Source: CAYJEQ01 sp964369235 (lineage in GTDB: Bacteria; Bacillota; Clostridia; Oscillospirales; Ruminococcaceae). Taken from it: a stretch of DNA of 64,000 nt. The stretch spans positions 3,615-67,614 of the forward strand of contig CAYJEQ010000005.1 of assembly GCA_964369235.1 (NCBI GenBank). Reading direction: 5' to 3'. Below the pieces are notes generated by a model. That model saw only the letters and a list, made by a program, of their open reading frames with translations. It did not search any database and had not been told where the DNA came from. Positions 16,040 to 24,504 of the stretch are shown piece by piece (positions within the stretch are counted from its first letter, which is position 1; each line of letters begins with the position of its first letter). The position numbers were made by a program, and so were the translations under genes.

Positions 16040-16057
16040 TTGAAAATTTATTTTCAA
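16040..16057 (-). other. Short hairpin upstream of the yibE/F-like gene
   Basis: 7-bp stem TTGAAAA / TTTTCAA with a TTTA loop, 26 bp upstream of the yibE/F-like start. It resembles the hairpins at 5436-5456 and 31900-31920. Confidence 0.4.
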
Positions 16058-16107
16058 ACTAGTGACCATGATTTAAGATATTTTGTAGGCTTATAAGCTA
16101 CCTAGAT

Positions 16108-16140
16108 TTTTAGTCAGCTAAAGTTTTAGTCAGCTAAAAG
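16108..16140. repeat. Tandem duplication of a 16-bp unit
   Basis: Two adjacent copies of TTTTAGTCAGCTAAAG (16108-16123; second copy 16124-16140 with one extra A). Each unit is itself a mini-hairpin (TTTAG tcag CTAAA). It lies downstream of phoA and past its terminator. Confidence 0.55.
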
Positions 16141-16161
16141 TATAGCTGTAACTACACCACA

Positions 16162-16191
16162 AAATCTGACTGCTACTAAGCAGCCAGATTT
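16162..16191 (-). terminator. Likely terminator of phoA
   Basis: 13-bp stem (AAATCTGACTGCT / AGCAGCCAGATTT on the plus strand, one G-T pair, 4-nt loop) about 23 bp after the phoA stop. On the minus strand it ends in TTTTGTGG, a short T-run. Confidence 0.65.
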
Positions 16192-16213
16192 CATGATTAT
16201 AATAAGATGGGAT

Positions 16214-17728
16214 TTATCTAATTTCTAGGATTTCTGCTAGGTTGTGGTAGATATCTGTGTTATCATAAGTACCACCGAACATCTCAGCACCTACACCCTG
16301 TGCATAAGTACCTACTGTTGTTGCTGTATGAGAATAAGAGCTAAAATCAACACCTGCTTTATTATTTAGAACATGAGTAATAGTTACTGTTAGAGGATCA
16401 TATCCGCCGTAGATAATACCTGATTCCTGCTCACCTACTGTAGCACCATGTACGGACACATTGTATGCATCTCTGATTTTTTCTAGCTCATAATCAGTTA
16501 GTTTAAAGTCACTTGTATCTGTTGGGTTAGTTGTAAGTCCAAAGTAGCTTTCAATATCTTTTAGCACTGTTTCAAAAGGGGTTTTGTTAGCGATGTAGCC
16601 TTCTACATAATCAGCTTCAAAAGCTTCGTAGGAACCCTGCTGATAACCAATCATATTAAGGAATGTATCGTATTTTGTACCAGCATAACCGATGGATAGT
16701 CCACCTGTTTCATGGTCACCAGTTACAACTATTAGTGTTTCATCTGGGTGCTTCTCATAAAACTCATAAGCTTCCTGTATAGCCTTATCAAATGCTAGTG
16801 TATCAGAGATAGAGGATCTTGCATCATTCGCATGGCAAGCCCAGTCGATTTTACCAGCTTCTACCATCATAAAGAAACCTTCATCATTGTCTAGCACTTC
16901 GATACCTTTTTCTACATAGTCAGCTAATGCCCACATATTATCTTCACGGTCACTTTCGTATGGAAGTGCACCGCCATTTGTGTCCTCACCTACAATAATT
17001 ACCTTACCTGTGTTTTCATCTACCTTCTCAGCTGCTGCCTGATCTTCAAGAATTACTGTATAGCCTGCTTCTTCTGCTAGGCTGTAGATATTTTCCTGAT
17101 CGCCTGTTTTGCCTTCTGGCTGATTAATAGCACCACCAGCAAAATAATCAAAGTCAGATTCCACTAGTTCTAATGCAATGTCATAGTAGTTATTTCTTGA
17201 TTCGTTATGGGCATAGTAAGCTGCTGGTGTAGCATGGTTAATTGTTACGCTGGATACAATGCCGATTTTATAATCTTTTTGCTCTTTTAACTGTTCTGCA
17301 ATTGTTTCGTATTTCTGGGTAAAGGTTTCATTCATATTAATTGTGCCACTGTATGTTTTCTCACCTGTTGCTAGGGAAGTTGCTGTGGAAGCTGAGTCTG
17401 GTGCAAAAGATGTAGAGTCATAGGTAGAAGTAATACCAGCTACATCAAAATCCATAAAGCTCAGTCTTTCCTTACTTACTAGAATATCTGAGCCCTCTGG
17501 CTGATTAAGTGTGTCTATATAGTAGTTAGCCAGCTGTGTTTGTGAGTGGCTCATACCATCTCCTACAAACATAAATACATATTTAGGCATATCTCCATCA
17601 TAACTCCCCACCACTCTTGTGGAAGCTTCTGCTGTTTCTACTGGAGTAGTAATTGCTGATACTGCGTTTACTCCTATTGCTGCTACCATTGCTAAAGTAA
17701 TTCCTTTAATTAATAAGCTTTTTTTCAT
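16214..17728 (-). CDS. phoA: Secreted alkaline phosphatase
   Basis: Exported phosphomonoesterase releasing phosphate from organic esters. ATG at 17726-17728 is chosen because AAGGA lies 12 bp upstream; the ATG 12 bp earlier overlaps that site. The protein is 504 residues with a signal peptide (KKSLLIKGITLAMVAAIG, cut near AEA-S). Metal/active-site motifs: FMFVGDGMSHSQ (Asp57), DSASTATSLATG with nucleophile Ser112, KIDWACHANDA, and GDHETGGLSIG. No lipobox was seen. It is a lone gene with its own terminator. Phosphate regulation is plausible but not proven. Confidence 0.92.
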   Translation of the reverse strand: MKKSLLIKGITLAMVAAIGVNAVSAITTPVETAEASTRVVGSYDGDMPKYVFMFVGDGMSHSQTQLANYYIDTLNQPEGSDILVSKERLSFMDFDVAGITSTYDSTSFAPDSASTATSLATGEKTYSGTINMNETFTQKYETIAEQLKEQKDYKIGIVSSVTINHATPAAYYAHNESRNNYYDIALELVESDFDYFAGGAINQPEGKTGDQENIYSLAEEAGYTVILEDQAAAEKVDENTGKVIIVGEDTNGGALPYESDREDNMWALADYVEKGIEVLDNDEGFFMMVEAGKIDWACHANDARSSISDTLAFDKAIQEAYEFYEKHPDETLIVVTGDHETGGLSIGYAGTKYDTFLNMIGYQQGSYEAFEADYVEGYIANKTPFETVLKDIESYFGLTTNPTDTSDFKLTDYELEKIRDAYNVSVHGATVGEQESGIIYGGYDPLTVTITHVLNNKAGVDFSSYSHTATTVGTYAQGVGAEMFGGTYDNTDIYHNLAEILEIR

Positions 17729-17740
17729 TTTAGTGACCAT

Positions 17741-17942
17741 CCTTATTTTTTATATTTTCTCTGTCCATAGTTATATTAATACACTATTAACATATTGCAA
17801 ACAAATCAAAGTAAAATCACCGTTAAATAAAATCCACTTTTGTAAGATAATATAGCTTACCTGACAAAATCCCCCTTACAATGTTAACAAAGTAAATTAT
17901 CTGTATATTTTCTTGTTAAGGTAAAGATTTTGGTAATTATAT
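17741..17942 (-). promoter_or_regulatory. phoA upstream region with TTAACA-like repeats
   Basis: AT-rich non-coding stretch. Read on the minus strand it has TTTACC-TTAACA near 17914-17925 and TTTACT-TTG-TTAACA near 17882-17896, which resemble Pho-box half sites (TTAACA). A poor -35/-10 pair (TTGCAA, TATAAC) lies nearer the gene. This is a weak match and spacing is irregular. Confidence 0.3.
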
Positions 17943-18027
17943 GGCTCTATATTAATTGTTGGGGTAAAATTCAGTTGGGGTACCGTCCATCGGCGAGGGA
18001 CGGTACCCCAACATTTGATATTGAACC
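17943..18027 (-). repeat. Palindromic element copy B
   Basis: Family member in reverse orientation. Ends are GGCTCTATATTAATTG and a degraded ATATTGAACC. The hairpin arms are 17974-17988 and 17998-18012 (GTTGGGGTACCGTCC and complement, 9-nt loop). Flanking 8-mers do not match each other. It lies between the hydrogenase terminator and the phoA promoter region. Confidence 0.75.
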
Positions 18028-18073
18028 TTCCTTTTTTTATCGCCTACTCCTACTATTGACAAAGAGCCGCAAA

Positions 18074-18106
18074 AAAAGACAGCAACCAATATAGTTACTG
18101 TCTTTT
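18074..18106 (-). terminator. Intrinsic terminator of the hnd hydrogenase operon
   Basis: 13-bp stem with one G-T pair (arms 18074-18086 and 18094-18106, 7-nt loop), 58 bp after hndD. On the minus strand the stem is followed by more T residues (TCTTTTTTTG). Confidence 0.85.
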
Positions 18107-18164
18107 ATAATGATTATCTAATACATCTATTTGATGCTACTAGAAATGTTTTACTAGTTATCTA

Positions 18165-19922
18165 CTAAAACTTACTTCTAGCTTTATACTTAGTATGTAG
18201 TATTTCATGAGCTTTATGTCCACCAAATTCGTCATTAAAGAACTCTGTGTAGATTTTCTTTAGAACTGGGTTTTCATGGCTCTTTCTCAGTGTATCCTTA
18301 GCATCATCAGCATATAGTGCTGCTGCTCTCTGGCTTCTTAGATCAACGAAGTTTCTAACTGTAGCACTCTGTACTGGCTGTCCACCACCGTTAATACAAC
18401 CACCTGGGCAACCCATAATTTCGATAAAGTCATACTCAACTTCACCTGCTTTAATTCTATCAAGAAGAGTCTGAGCATTTCTTAGGCCAGATGCAACTGC
18501 AACTCTAACCTTAGTGCCTTTAAGGTCGTAGGTAGCTTCTTTAATACCTTCCATACCACGAACTTCCATAAAGTCAAGGCTTGTAGCTGGTAGCTCTTCC
18601 CCTGTTACCCACTCAGCAGCAGTTCTTAGAGCAGCTTCCATAACACCACCGGTAGCACCGAAGATTGTAGCAGCACCTGTGGAAACACCTAGTGGTGCAT
18701 CAAATGTGCTATCTGGAAGATGTCTAAAGTAGATACCAGCTCTGCTAATCATACGAGCAAGCTCTCTTGTTGTTAGAGCAATATCAACATCGGAGATTCC
18801 TTCTCCAGCTGCACACTCATGGTCACGCTTAGTTTCAAACTTCTTAGCTGTACAAGGCATAATACCTACAACTACAATATCCTTAGGATCTAGGTTGTTT
18901 TCCTTAGCATACCATGTTTTAGCTAGAGCACCAAACATCTGCTGTGGTGATTTACAAGTAGATAGATTTGGAATCATCTCTGGGTAGTAATGCTCACAGA
19001 ATTTTACCCAACCTGGAGAACAGGAGGTAATCATTGGCAGTGTGCCACCCTTAGTAAATCTTTCGATAAACTCGTTAGCTTCCTCTACAATTGTAAAGTC
19101 AGCAGCAAGGTCGGTATCATATACACCATCAAAGCCCAGTAGACGCAGTGCGGTTACCATCTTACCCTCTACATTAGAACCAATGGACATACCAAAAGCT
19201 TCCCCTAGAGTTACACGAATAGATGGAGCCGTCTGTACAATAACATGCTTTGTTGGATCATTAATAGCTGCCCACACATCTTCTGTATGGTCTTTTTCTG
19301 TAATAGCACCTGTTGGACATACTACGATACACTGTCCACAGGATACACACGCTACCTCACCTAAGTCCATGTCAAAGGCACAACCTATATGAGTATTAAA
19401 TCCTCTGTCATTGACGCCGATTACAGATACTGACTGCCACTTCTTACACGCAGCTACACATCTACGACATAGGATACATTTATTATTATCACGAACCATA
19501 TGAATTGCTGAGTCATCAAAGTCATATCTAACATTCTCACCAGCAAATCTATCTTCGTCCTCAACATTAAAGTCCTGACAAAGTTTCTGTAACTCACAGT
19601 TGTTAGCTCTTAGACAGGATAGACATTTCTTGTCATGAGTGGATAGTATTAGCTCTAGGTTGTTTCTTCTAGAATCAAATACCCTTGTGCTGTTTGTCAG
19701 TATTTCCATACCTTCTGATACTGGATGCACACAGGAAGCTACTAGGTTTTTTGCACCCTTAACTTCTACTACACAGATACGACAAGCACCGATTTCGTTA
19801 ATCTCTCTTAGGTAACACAGTGTAGGAATCTCAATACTATTCTCCCTACATGCTTCAAGTATTGTGGAGCCAGGTGTAACTTTTGCATCTACACCATTTA
19901 TTTTAATATTAATTAGTTCCAT
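18165..19922 (-). CDS. hndD: [FeFe]-hydrogenase catalytic subunit (HndD/HydA)
   Basis: Catalytic subunit making or consuming H2, probably with electrons from both NAD(P)H and ferredoxin. 585 residues: 2Fe-2S domain (Cys36, 47, 50, 64), His-Cys3 cluster (His96, Cys100, 103, 109), two 4Fe-4S motifs (Cys149-159 and Cys192-202), then the H-cluster domain with ITSCSPGW (299-305), GIMPCTAKKFETK and EIMGCPGGCINGGGQP. It has the usual small C-terminal stretch. It is last in the operon, 16 bp after hndC, and has its own terminator. Electron bifurcation is inferred from the subunit set, not shown. Confidence 0.95.
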   Translation of the reverse strand: MELINIKINGVDAKVTPGSTILEACRENSIEIPTLCYLREINEIGACRICVVEVKGAKNLVASCVHPVSEGMEILTNSTRVFDSRRNNLELILSTHDKKCLSCLRANNCELQKLCQDFNVEDEDRFAGENVRYDFDDSAIHMVRDNNKCILCRRCVAACKKWQSVSVIGVNDRGFNTHIGCAFDMDLGEVACVSCGQCIVVCPTGAITEKDHTEDVWAAINDPTKHVIVQTAPSIRVTLGEAFGMSIGSNVEGKMVTALRLLGFDGVYDTDLAADFTIVEEANEFIERFTKGGTLPMITSCSPGWVKFCEHYYPEMIPNLSTCKSPQQMFGALAKTWYAKENNLDPKDIVVVGIMPCTAKKFETKRDHECAAGEGISDVDIALTTRELARMISRAGIYFRHLPDSTFDAPLGVSTGAATIFGATGGVMEAALRTAAEWVTGEELPATSLDFMEVRGMEGIKEATYDLKGTKVRVAVASGLRNAQTLLDRIKAGEVEYDFIEIMGCPGGCINGGGQPVQSATVRNFVDLRSQRAAALYADDAKDTLRKSHENPVLKKIYTEFFNDEFGGHKAHEILHTKYKARSKF

Positions 19923-19938
19923 AGTTTCACCTATCCCC

Positions 19939-21729
19939 CTACTTCTTGATTATTGCATTAAAACGGCATTTGTCAATACAAGCACCACATTTAACACATT
20001 TCTCGGTATCAATTACATGAGCTGTTTTTACAGAGCCTGTAATAGCATCTGCTGGACAAACCTTAGCACATAGTGTACAACCCTTACAAGCTTCTGGTAT
20101 TACTACAAAGCTTAGTAGATCCTTACACACACCAGATGGACATCTTTTCTCTAGGATATGTGCTTCGTACTCATCTCTAAAGAATTTCAGTGTACTTAGT
20201 ACTGGGTTTGGTGCTGTCTGTCCAAGACCACATAGGGAGTTTTCCTTAATATGATGGCAAAGTTTTTCCATCTTATCAATATCAGCCATTGTAGCCTCGC
20301 CCTTAGAAATCTTTTCTAGCATTTCGTATAGTCTTTTTGTACCGATACGACATGGCACACATTTACCACAGCTCTCGTCTACTGTAAACTCTAGGAAGAA
20401 TTTAGCGATGTCAACCATACAGTTGTCTTCATCCATTACGATTAGACCACCAGATCCCATCATGGATCCGATTTCTACTAGGTTGTCAAAGTCAATCTCG
20501 ATGTCTAGGTACTGAGGAGGGATACATCCACCAGATGGACCACCTGTCTGAGCAGCTTTAAACTTCTTGCCATCAGGGATACCACCACCGATTTCTTCAA
20601 TAACTTCTCTTAGGGTTGTACCCATTGGAATTTCAACTAGACCAGTATTGTTAATCTTACCACCTAGTGCGAATACCTTAGTACCCTTAGAACGCTCGGT
20701 ACCCATTGCGCTAAACCACTGAGATCCATTTAGGATGATCTGTGGGATATTTGCGTATGTTTCAACATTGTTAAGGATTGTTGGCTTGCCAAACAGCCCC
20801 TTAACTGCTGGGAATGGAGGTCTTGGACGAGGCTCACCACGATTACCTTCAATAGAGGTCATCAGTGCTGTTTCCTCACCACATACGAATGCACCAGCAC
20901 CCAGTCTAATATGTAGGTCAAAACTAAAGTCACTACCAAAGATATTCTTACCTAGTAGACCCATCTCTCTAGCCTGATCAATAGCAATCTGTAGTCTATC
21001 TACTGCAATAGGATACTCAGCTCTTACATAAACAAAACCTTCATCAGATCCGATTGCATAAGCTGCAATAGCCATTGCTTCAATTAGTACATGTGGATCA
21101 CCCTCTAGGATGGATCTGTCCATAAATGCACCTGGATCCCCCTCATCGGCATTACAACACACATACTTCTTCTCAGAAGGTGTTCCCTTAGCAAAGCTCC
21201 ACTTTAGACCAGTGGAGAAACCACCGCCCCCACGTCCACGAAGACCGGAGTCTTTAACACAAGAGATAACTTCCTCTGGTGTCATCTCTGTTAGCACTTT
21301 ACCAAGAGCCTGATAACCATCATAAGCAATATATTCGTTAATATCTTCTGGATCGATTACACCACAGTTTTTAAGGGCAATTCTAAGCTGCTTCTTATAA
21401 AATCCTGTGTTATCCAGTGAGGTAACTGTATCTTCTTTAACTGTTTCTTTGTATAGAAGTCTTTTTACAATTCTACCCTTTAGTAGGTGTTCTTCTACAA
21501 TCTCTGGAATATCATTAATATTAACCATAGAATAGAATGCACCCTCTGGATAGATAATCATAATAGGGCCTAATGCACATAAACCAAAACATCCTGTTTT
21601 GATAACTTTAATTTCTTTTGCTATGCCAGCTTTTTCAATGTTATTTTCTAAAGCCTCTATAATACGCTCGCTGCCTGAGGAAGTACATCCAGTACCACCA
21701 CAAACAAGTACATGGGAACGATACATCAC
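19939..21729 (-). CDS. hndC: Hydrogenase flavoprotein subunit HndC (NuoF-like)
   Basis: FMN-containing, NAD(P)-binding subunit that passes electrons to the hydrogenase. 596 residues: N-terminal thioredoxin-like 2Fe-2S domain (CGGTGCTSSGS, TGCFGLCALGP); NuoF core with FMN/NADH motifs GRGGGGFSTGLKW and NADEGDPGAFMDRS; SLBB region; 4Fe-4S motif SCGKCVPCRIGTKRL; and a C-terminal 2x[4Fe-4S] ferredoxin domain (CKGCTLCAKVCP, CVKCGACIDKCR). That architecture matches electron-bifurcating hydrogenases such as HndC and HydB. It lies 11 bp after hndB. Confidence 0.94.
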   Translation of the reverse strand: MMYRSHVLVCGGTGCTSSGSERIIEALENNIEKAGIAKEIKVIKTGCFGLCALGPIMIIYPEGAFYSMVNINDIPEIVEEHLLKGRIVKRLLYKETVKEDTVTSLDNTGFYKKQLRIALKNCGVIDPEDINEYIAYDGYQALGKVLTEMTPEEVISCVKDSGLRGRGGGGFSTGLKWSFAKGTPSEKKYVCCNADEGDPGAFMDRSILEGDPHVLIEAMAIAAYAIGSDEGFVYVRAEYPIAVDRLQIAIDQAREMGLLGKNIFGSDFSFDLHIRLGAGAFVCGEETALMTSIEGNRGEPRPRPPFPAVKGLFGKPTILNNVETYANIPQIILNGSQWFSAMGTERSKGTKVFALGGKINNTGLVEIPMGTTLREVIEEIGGGIPDGKKFKAAQTGGPSGGCIPPQYLDIEIDFDNLVEIGSMMGSGGLIVMDEDNCMVDIAKFFLEFTVDESCGKCVPCRIGTKRLYEMLEKISKGEATMADIDKMEKLCHHIKENSLCGLGQTAPNPVLSTLKFFRDEYEAHILEKRCPSGVCKDLLSFVVIPEACKGCTLCAKVCPADAITGSVKTAHVIDTEKCVKCGACIDKCRFNAIIKK

Positions 21730-21740
21730 ATTACCTCCTA

Positions 21741-22112
21741 TTATTCAGCAATATTTCCGATTGTATACTCGGAAACAGGGCTGCCGTTTATTATATGCTC
21801 TCTAACAATCTTCTCTACCATTTCAGGTGTAACCTTAACATAGGTCACCTTCTCTTTGCCACCTTCATGGATTTCTACTACTGGCTCAAACTGGCAGATA
21901 CCTATGCATCCTGTTTGCGCAACTGTAACATTTGAAACCCCACGCTTAGCAACTTCCTCGGTAAACTGTGTTAGCACCGGTCTAGCACCTGCTGCAATAC
22001 CACAGGTAGCCATACCTACTACTATTCTAATATTATCATCATCATCGTGTCTAACGCCAATCTTATTCTGCATCTGGTCACGAAGTGCTTTTAGTTCTTC
22101 TAGGCTTTTCAT
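21741..22112 (-). CDS. hndB: Hydrogenase subunit HndB, thioredoxin-like [2Fe-2S] protein
   Basis: 123 residues with a thioredoxin-like [2Fe-2S] fold. Cluster ligands lie in VVGMATCGIAAGARPV (one cysteine) and VAQTGCIGICQFEPVVEI (two). An acidic DDDDN stretch precedes the fold. It lies between the ATPase-domain gene and hndC, the usual place for hndB. It shares its fold with the N-terminus of HndC. Role: accessory electron carrier of the complex. Confidence 0.88.
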   Translation of the reverse strand: MKSLEELKALRDQMQNKIGVRHDDDDNIRIVVGMATCGIAAGARPVLTQFTEEVAKRGVSNVTVAQTGCIGICQFEPVVEIHEGGKEKVTYVKVTPEMVEKIVREHIINGSPVSEYTIGNIAE

Positions 22113-22139
22113 AATCGAAATCTCCCTCTCTAAAATAGC

Positions 22140-22691
22140 TTATATAGATTTAATTAGTGTTTGTGTGTTTTCATTAATATACTCTTTAATAAATAGTGAT
22201 ACTTCAGGCAGTGATAGTGGAATATCTCCTAGAATTTCTCTAAGCTCTACTGTGCTTACCATAAATTCTCTACCATTATATATATACCTGTAAGCTACCT
22301 CTGCACCTTCTTCATTACCTGCTAGTATACAATATGTTGCCGCTATATCCCCCATAGGCATTAAATTAATATGTCCTAAGGTAAACTTAGCCTCAACCTT
22401 TGTACCTACATCTTTGGTAGAAATAATGGAAAAACTGCCATCACATAGCTCCGCAGCCATCTTAAAAAAAGGCACTCCAAAACCTACTTTTCTCGTTGTT
22501 CTAGTGGTAAAGAAAGGATTTACTACAGACTCTAGCTGTTTTTCGTCCATGCCACATCCGTCATCTTCTATAGTCACCATCAATGTATTTGTGTGGGTGT
22601 TTTCATCAATAGTTATAGTTAGAAGTTTAGCCTCTGCTCTAAGAGAATTATTAGCAAGATCTAGTATATGTAGAGATAGTTCACTTAGCAT
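22140..22691 (-). CDS. HATPase-domain protein inside the hydrogenase operon
   Basis: Histidine-kinase-type ATPase domain with no kinase dimerisation or receiver domain. ATG at 22689-22691 is preferred (MLSELSLHILDLANNSLRAE, the usual family start); the GTG and ATG further upstream sit too close to the AAAGG site. N box LDLANNSLRA, G1 box IEDDGCGMDEKQL and FFTTR are present, and the G2 loop reads GFGVPFFK instead of GLGLP. Residues about 105-183 form a tail of unknown fold. The gene sits between hndA and hndB, an arrangement recurrent in Clostridia. It could be a regulatory kinase, but no substrate is known. Confidence 0.72.
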   Translation of the reverse strand: MLSELSLHILDLANNSLRAEAKLLTITIDENTHTNTLMVTIEDDGCGMDEKQLESVVNPFFTTRTTRKVGFGVPFFKMAAELCDGSFSIISTKDVGTKVEAKFTLGHINLMPMGDIAATYCILAGNEEGAEVAYRYIYNGREFMVSTVELREILGDIPLSLPEVSLFIKEYINENTQTLIKSI

Positions 22692-22750
22692 ATGTATAAC
22701 CATGCCTTTCACTTATATCCCTTGGGATATATTGTATTGGTAAGAATATA

Positions 22751-23248
22751 TTACACCATGTATTTTTCAACAATTGAGTCAACTTCTTCTACTAATAGTC
22801 TGCCGTAAACATCTTCATTAACTGTAATTACTGGTGCTAGACCACAAGCGCCGATACATCTACAAGCTTCCAGTGAAAATTTACCGTCGTCGGTACATTC
22901 GCCACCTGCAATACCAAGCTTTTGGCTAAGTCTATCAAAGACATCACCTGCGCCTTTAACATAGCAAGCTGTTCCAAGACAGACAGAAATTTTATAATCA
23001 CCTTTCGGATTTAGGGAGAACTGGGAGTAAAATGTTACTACACCATATACCTCAGCTAAGGGAATATCAAGTTCTGTAGATATTATGCGTTGTACCTCTA
23101 AAGGAAGGTATCCATATATTTCTTGTGCTTCCTGTAGCACTGGCATTAGAGCACCTTGCTCGTCCTTGTTTAGGCTAATTACTTCTAGAAGTTTTTCTTC
23201 TTGCTCTTTAGTACCCTTAAAAGGGATTTTGGTTTTTTTATTAACCAC
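22751..23248 (-). CDS. hndA: Hydrogenase subunit HndA (NuoE-like [2Fe-2S] protein)
   Basis: First gene of the hydrogenase operon. 165 residues: helical N-terminus (about 1-80), then a thioredoxin-like [2Fe-2S] domain with ligands Cys90, Cys95 (CLGTACYVKGA) and Cys131, Cys135 (CRCIGACGLAPV). It feeds electrons between the NuoF-like subunit and the catalytic subunit. GTG start at 23246-23248 follows AAGGAGG with 8 bp spacing. The leader from the predicted promoter is about 200 nt. Confidence 0.94.
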   Translation of the reverse strand: MVNKKTKIPFKGTKEQEEKLLEVISLNKDEQGALMPVLQEAQEIYGYLPLEVQRIISTELDIPLAEVYGVVTFYSQFSLNPKGDYKISVCLGTACYVKGAGDVFDRLSQKLGIAGGECTDDGKFSLEACRCIGACGLAPVITVNEDVYGRLLVEEVDSIVEKYMV

Positions 23249-23459
23249 TTGTTCTGCCTCCTTAATGGATTTTACATAGCTAAGTCAATGTCTTATACCA
23301 AATCATTACTGATTTGATTATTAATTTTCATGATATTTCACCTTGCTAATTCTGATAATATAGTAAAATATCCGATACTAAAACTTAAAGACATATAGCT
23401 ACTATAATTTGCTCCTTAAAATTGCTAAGATATAGGGCTGTCAAAATAACCCTTAAAAC
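23249..23459 (-). other. Untranslated leader of the hnd operon
   Basis: About 200 nt between the predicted transcription start and hndA. It contains a small inverted repeat (CAAATCA TTAC TGATTTG, about 23300-23317). No riboswitch or terminator was recognised. Confidence 0.4.
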
Positions 23460-23488
23460 ATTATACTCAATCGTTAAATTAAAGTCAA
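23460..23488 (-). promoter_or_regulatory. Promoter of the hnd operon
   Basis: On the minus strand TTGACT (23483-23488), a 17-bp spacer, then TATAAT (23460-23465), near consensus for the vegetative sigma factor. A full TTGTTAA/TTAACAA Rex-type operator was looked for and not found, though the spacer is TTAA-rich. Confidence 0.8.
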
Positions 23489-23631
23489 TACGATTTAAAA
23501 AGTGAATTATTTTTTTCACTTCTGCACAAAAAATAAGCACAAATTTTAGCACTAATATTTTAACAACTTGCCAAATTAATTTGCATTTAGATAAATAGAT
23601 ATAAATTCGTTAAATAATAAATTAAATATGG

Positions 23632-23660
23632 TTGTTTTGACAAATTACTCGTGCTATAAT
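23632..23660 (+). promoter_or_regulatory. Promoter of the DRTGG/HydS-like operon
   Basis: TTGTTT (23632-23637), a 17-bp spacer, then an extended -10 TGCTATAAT (23652-23660). It lies about 56 bp before the first gene and is divergent from the hnd promoter about 150 bp away. Confidence 0.7.
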
Positions 23661-23715
23661 GTAACAAAGGTTATATACTATAAAGTTATTTACACTATAT
23701 AAGGAGTAAAATTAT

Positions 23716-24063
23716 ATGACAATTAATAGGATTAAAGAACTACTAGAAGCTACTGTTATCTGTGGCGATGACAATCTAGACCAAGAGGTACTTACCGCTT
23801 GTGGAAGCGATATGATGAGTGATGTATTAGCCTATGTAAAAGAACAGTCCATTTTGCTTACAGGACTTGTGAATTCACAGGTTATACGCACTGCAGAGAT
23901 GATGGATTTTAGCTGTGTAATTTTTGTCCGTGGGAAAAAGCCTGATCAGGATATGATTGATCTTGCCAATGACCGAGGAATTATACTTATGTCCTCGCCT
24001 AAAAGAATGTTTGTTGCCTGTGGGATTCTTTATCAAAATGGATTAAAAGGAGAGCTGGAATAA
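23716..24063 (+). CDS. DRTGG-domain protein (first of two in this operon)
   Basis: 115-residue protein that is essentially one DRTGG-type domain (as in the regulatory part of some phosphotransacetylases and CBS proteins): EATVICGDDNLDQEV, then LTGLVNSQVIRTAEMM, then CVIFVRGKKPDQDMIDLAND and ILMSSPKRMFVACGIL. Such domains are thought to bind a small ligand, but none is known here. It starts the operon behind TAAGGAG and its stop overlaps the next ATG (TAATG), so expression is coupled to the ATPase gene. Confidence 0.75.
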   Translation: MTINRIKELLEATVICGDDNLDQEVLTACGSDMMSDVLAYVKEQSILLTGLVNSQVIRTAEMMDFSCVIFVRGKKPDQDMIDLANDRGIILMSSPKRMFVACGILYQNGLKGELE

Positions 24064-24482
24064 TGTCATTACTATCCTTGGTTTTTACTGTAGATGGTGA
24101 TGATTTTAGCCGAGCTGGAACCGCATCTAGCAGTACCAAAGCACAACTAAAAAAACTAGGACTGCCCTCTGATATTATCAGAAGGGTAGCTATTGCTATG
24201 TATGAAGGCGAGATAAACATGGTAATACACGCAAATGGTGGTACTGCCTCAGTGGAGGTAAAGGAAGACTCTATTATAATAACGCTAAATGATGTAGGTC
24301 CAGGTATCCCTGATATTCCTAAAGCTATGGAAGAAGGATTTTCCACTGCCACTGATACTGTACGCAGTTTAGGTTTTGGGGCTGGTATGGGGCTACCTAA
24401 TATGAAAAAATACACCGATAGTATTGACATCACCAGTGAAGTAGGTGTTGGTACTAATGTAATTATGCTTATTAATATTTAA
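24063..24482 (+). CDS. Serine-kinase/anti-sigma-type HATPase protein
   Basis: 139 residues, a stand-alone GHKL ATPase domain of the RsbW/anti-sigma type: N box AMYEGEINMVIHANGG, G1 box LNDVGPGIPDI, G2 box GFGAGMGLPNMKK. No sensor, dimerisation or transmembrane region. In RsbW-type proteins the domain phosphorylates a partner or holds a sigma factor; here no sigma factor or antagonist is adjacent. It lies between a DRTGG gene and the HydS-like gene. It differs from the ATPase gene in the hnd operon, which is longer. Confidence 0.78.
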   Translation: MSLLSLVFTVDGDDFSRAGTASSSTKAQLKKLGLPSDIIRRVAIAMYEGEINMVIHANGGTASVEVKEDSIIITLNDVGPGIPDIPKAMEEGFSTATDTVRSLGFGAGMGLPNMKKYTDSIDITSEVGVGTNVIMLINI

Positions 24483-24504
24483 AAACTAATATAAGGAGAG
24501 GCCA

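Noticed and set aside
23637..23660. TTGACA at 23637 as -35 box of the DRTGG operon
   Set aside because: The spacer to TATAAT would be only 12 bp; TTGTTT at 23632 with 17 bp and an extended -10 fits better.
23280..23700. Rex operator between the hydrogenase and HydS operons
   Set aside because: Only TTAA-rich half sites were found; no TTGTTAA-N6-TTAACAA palindrome.
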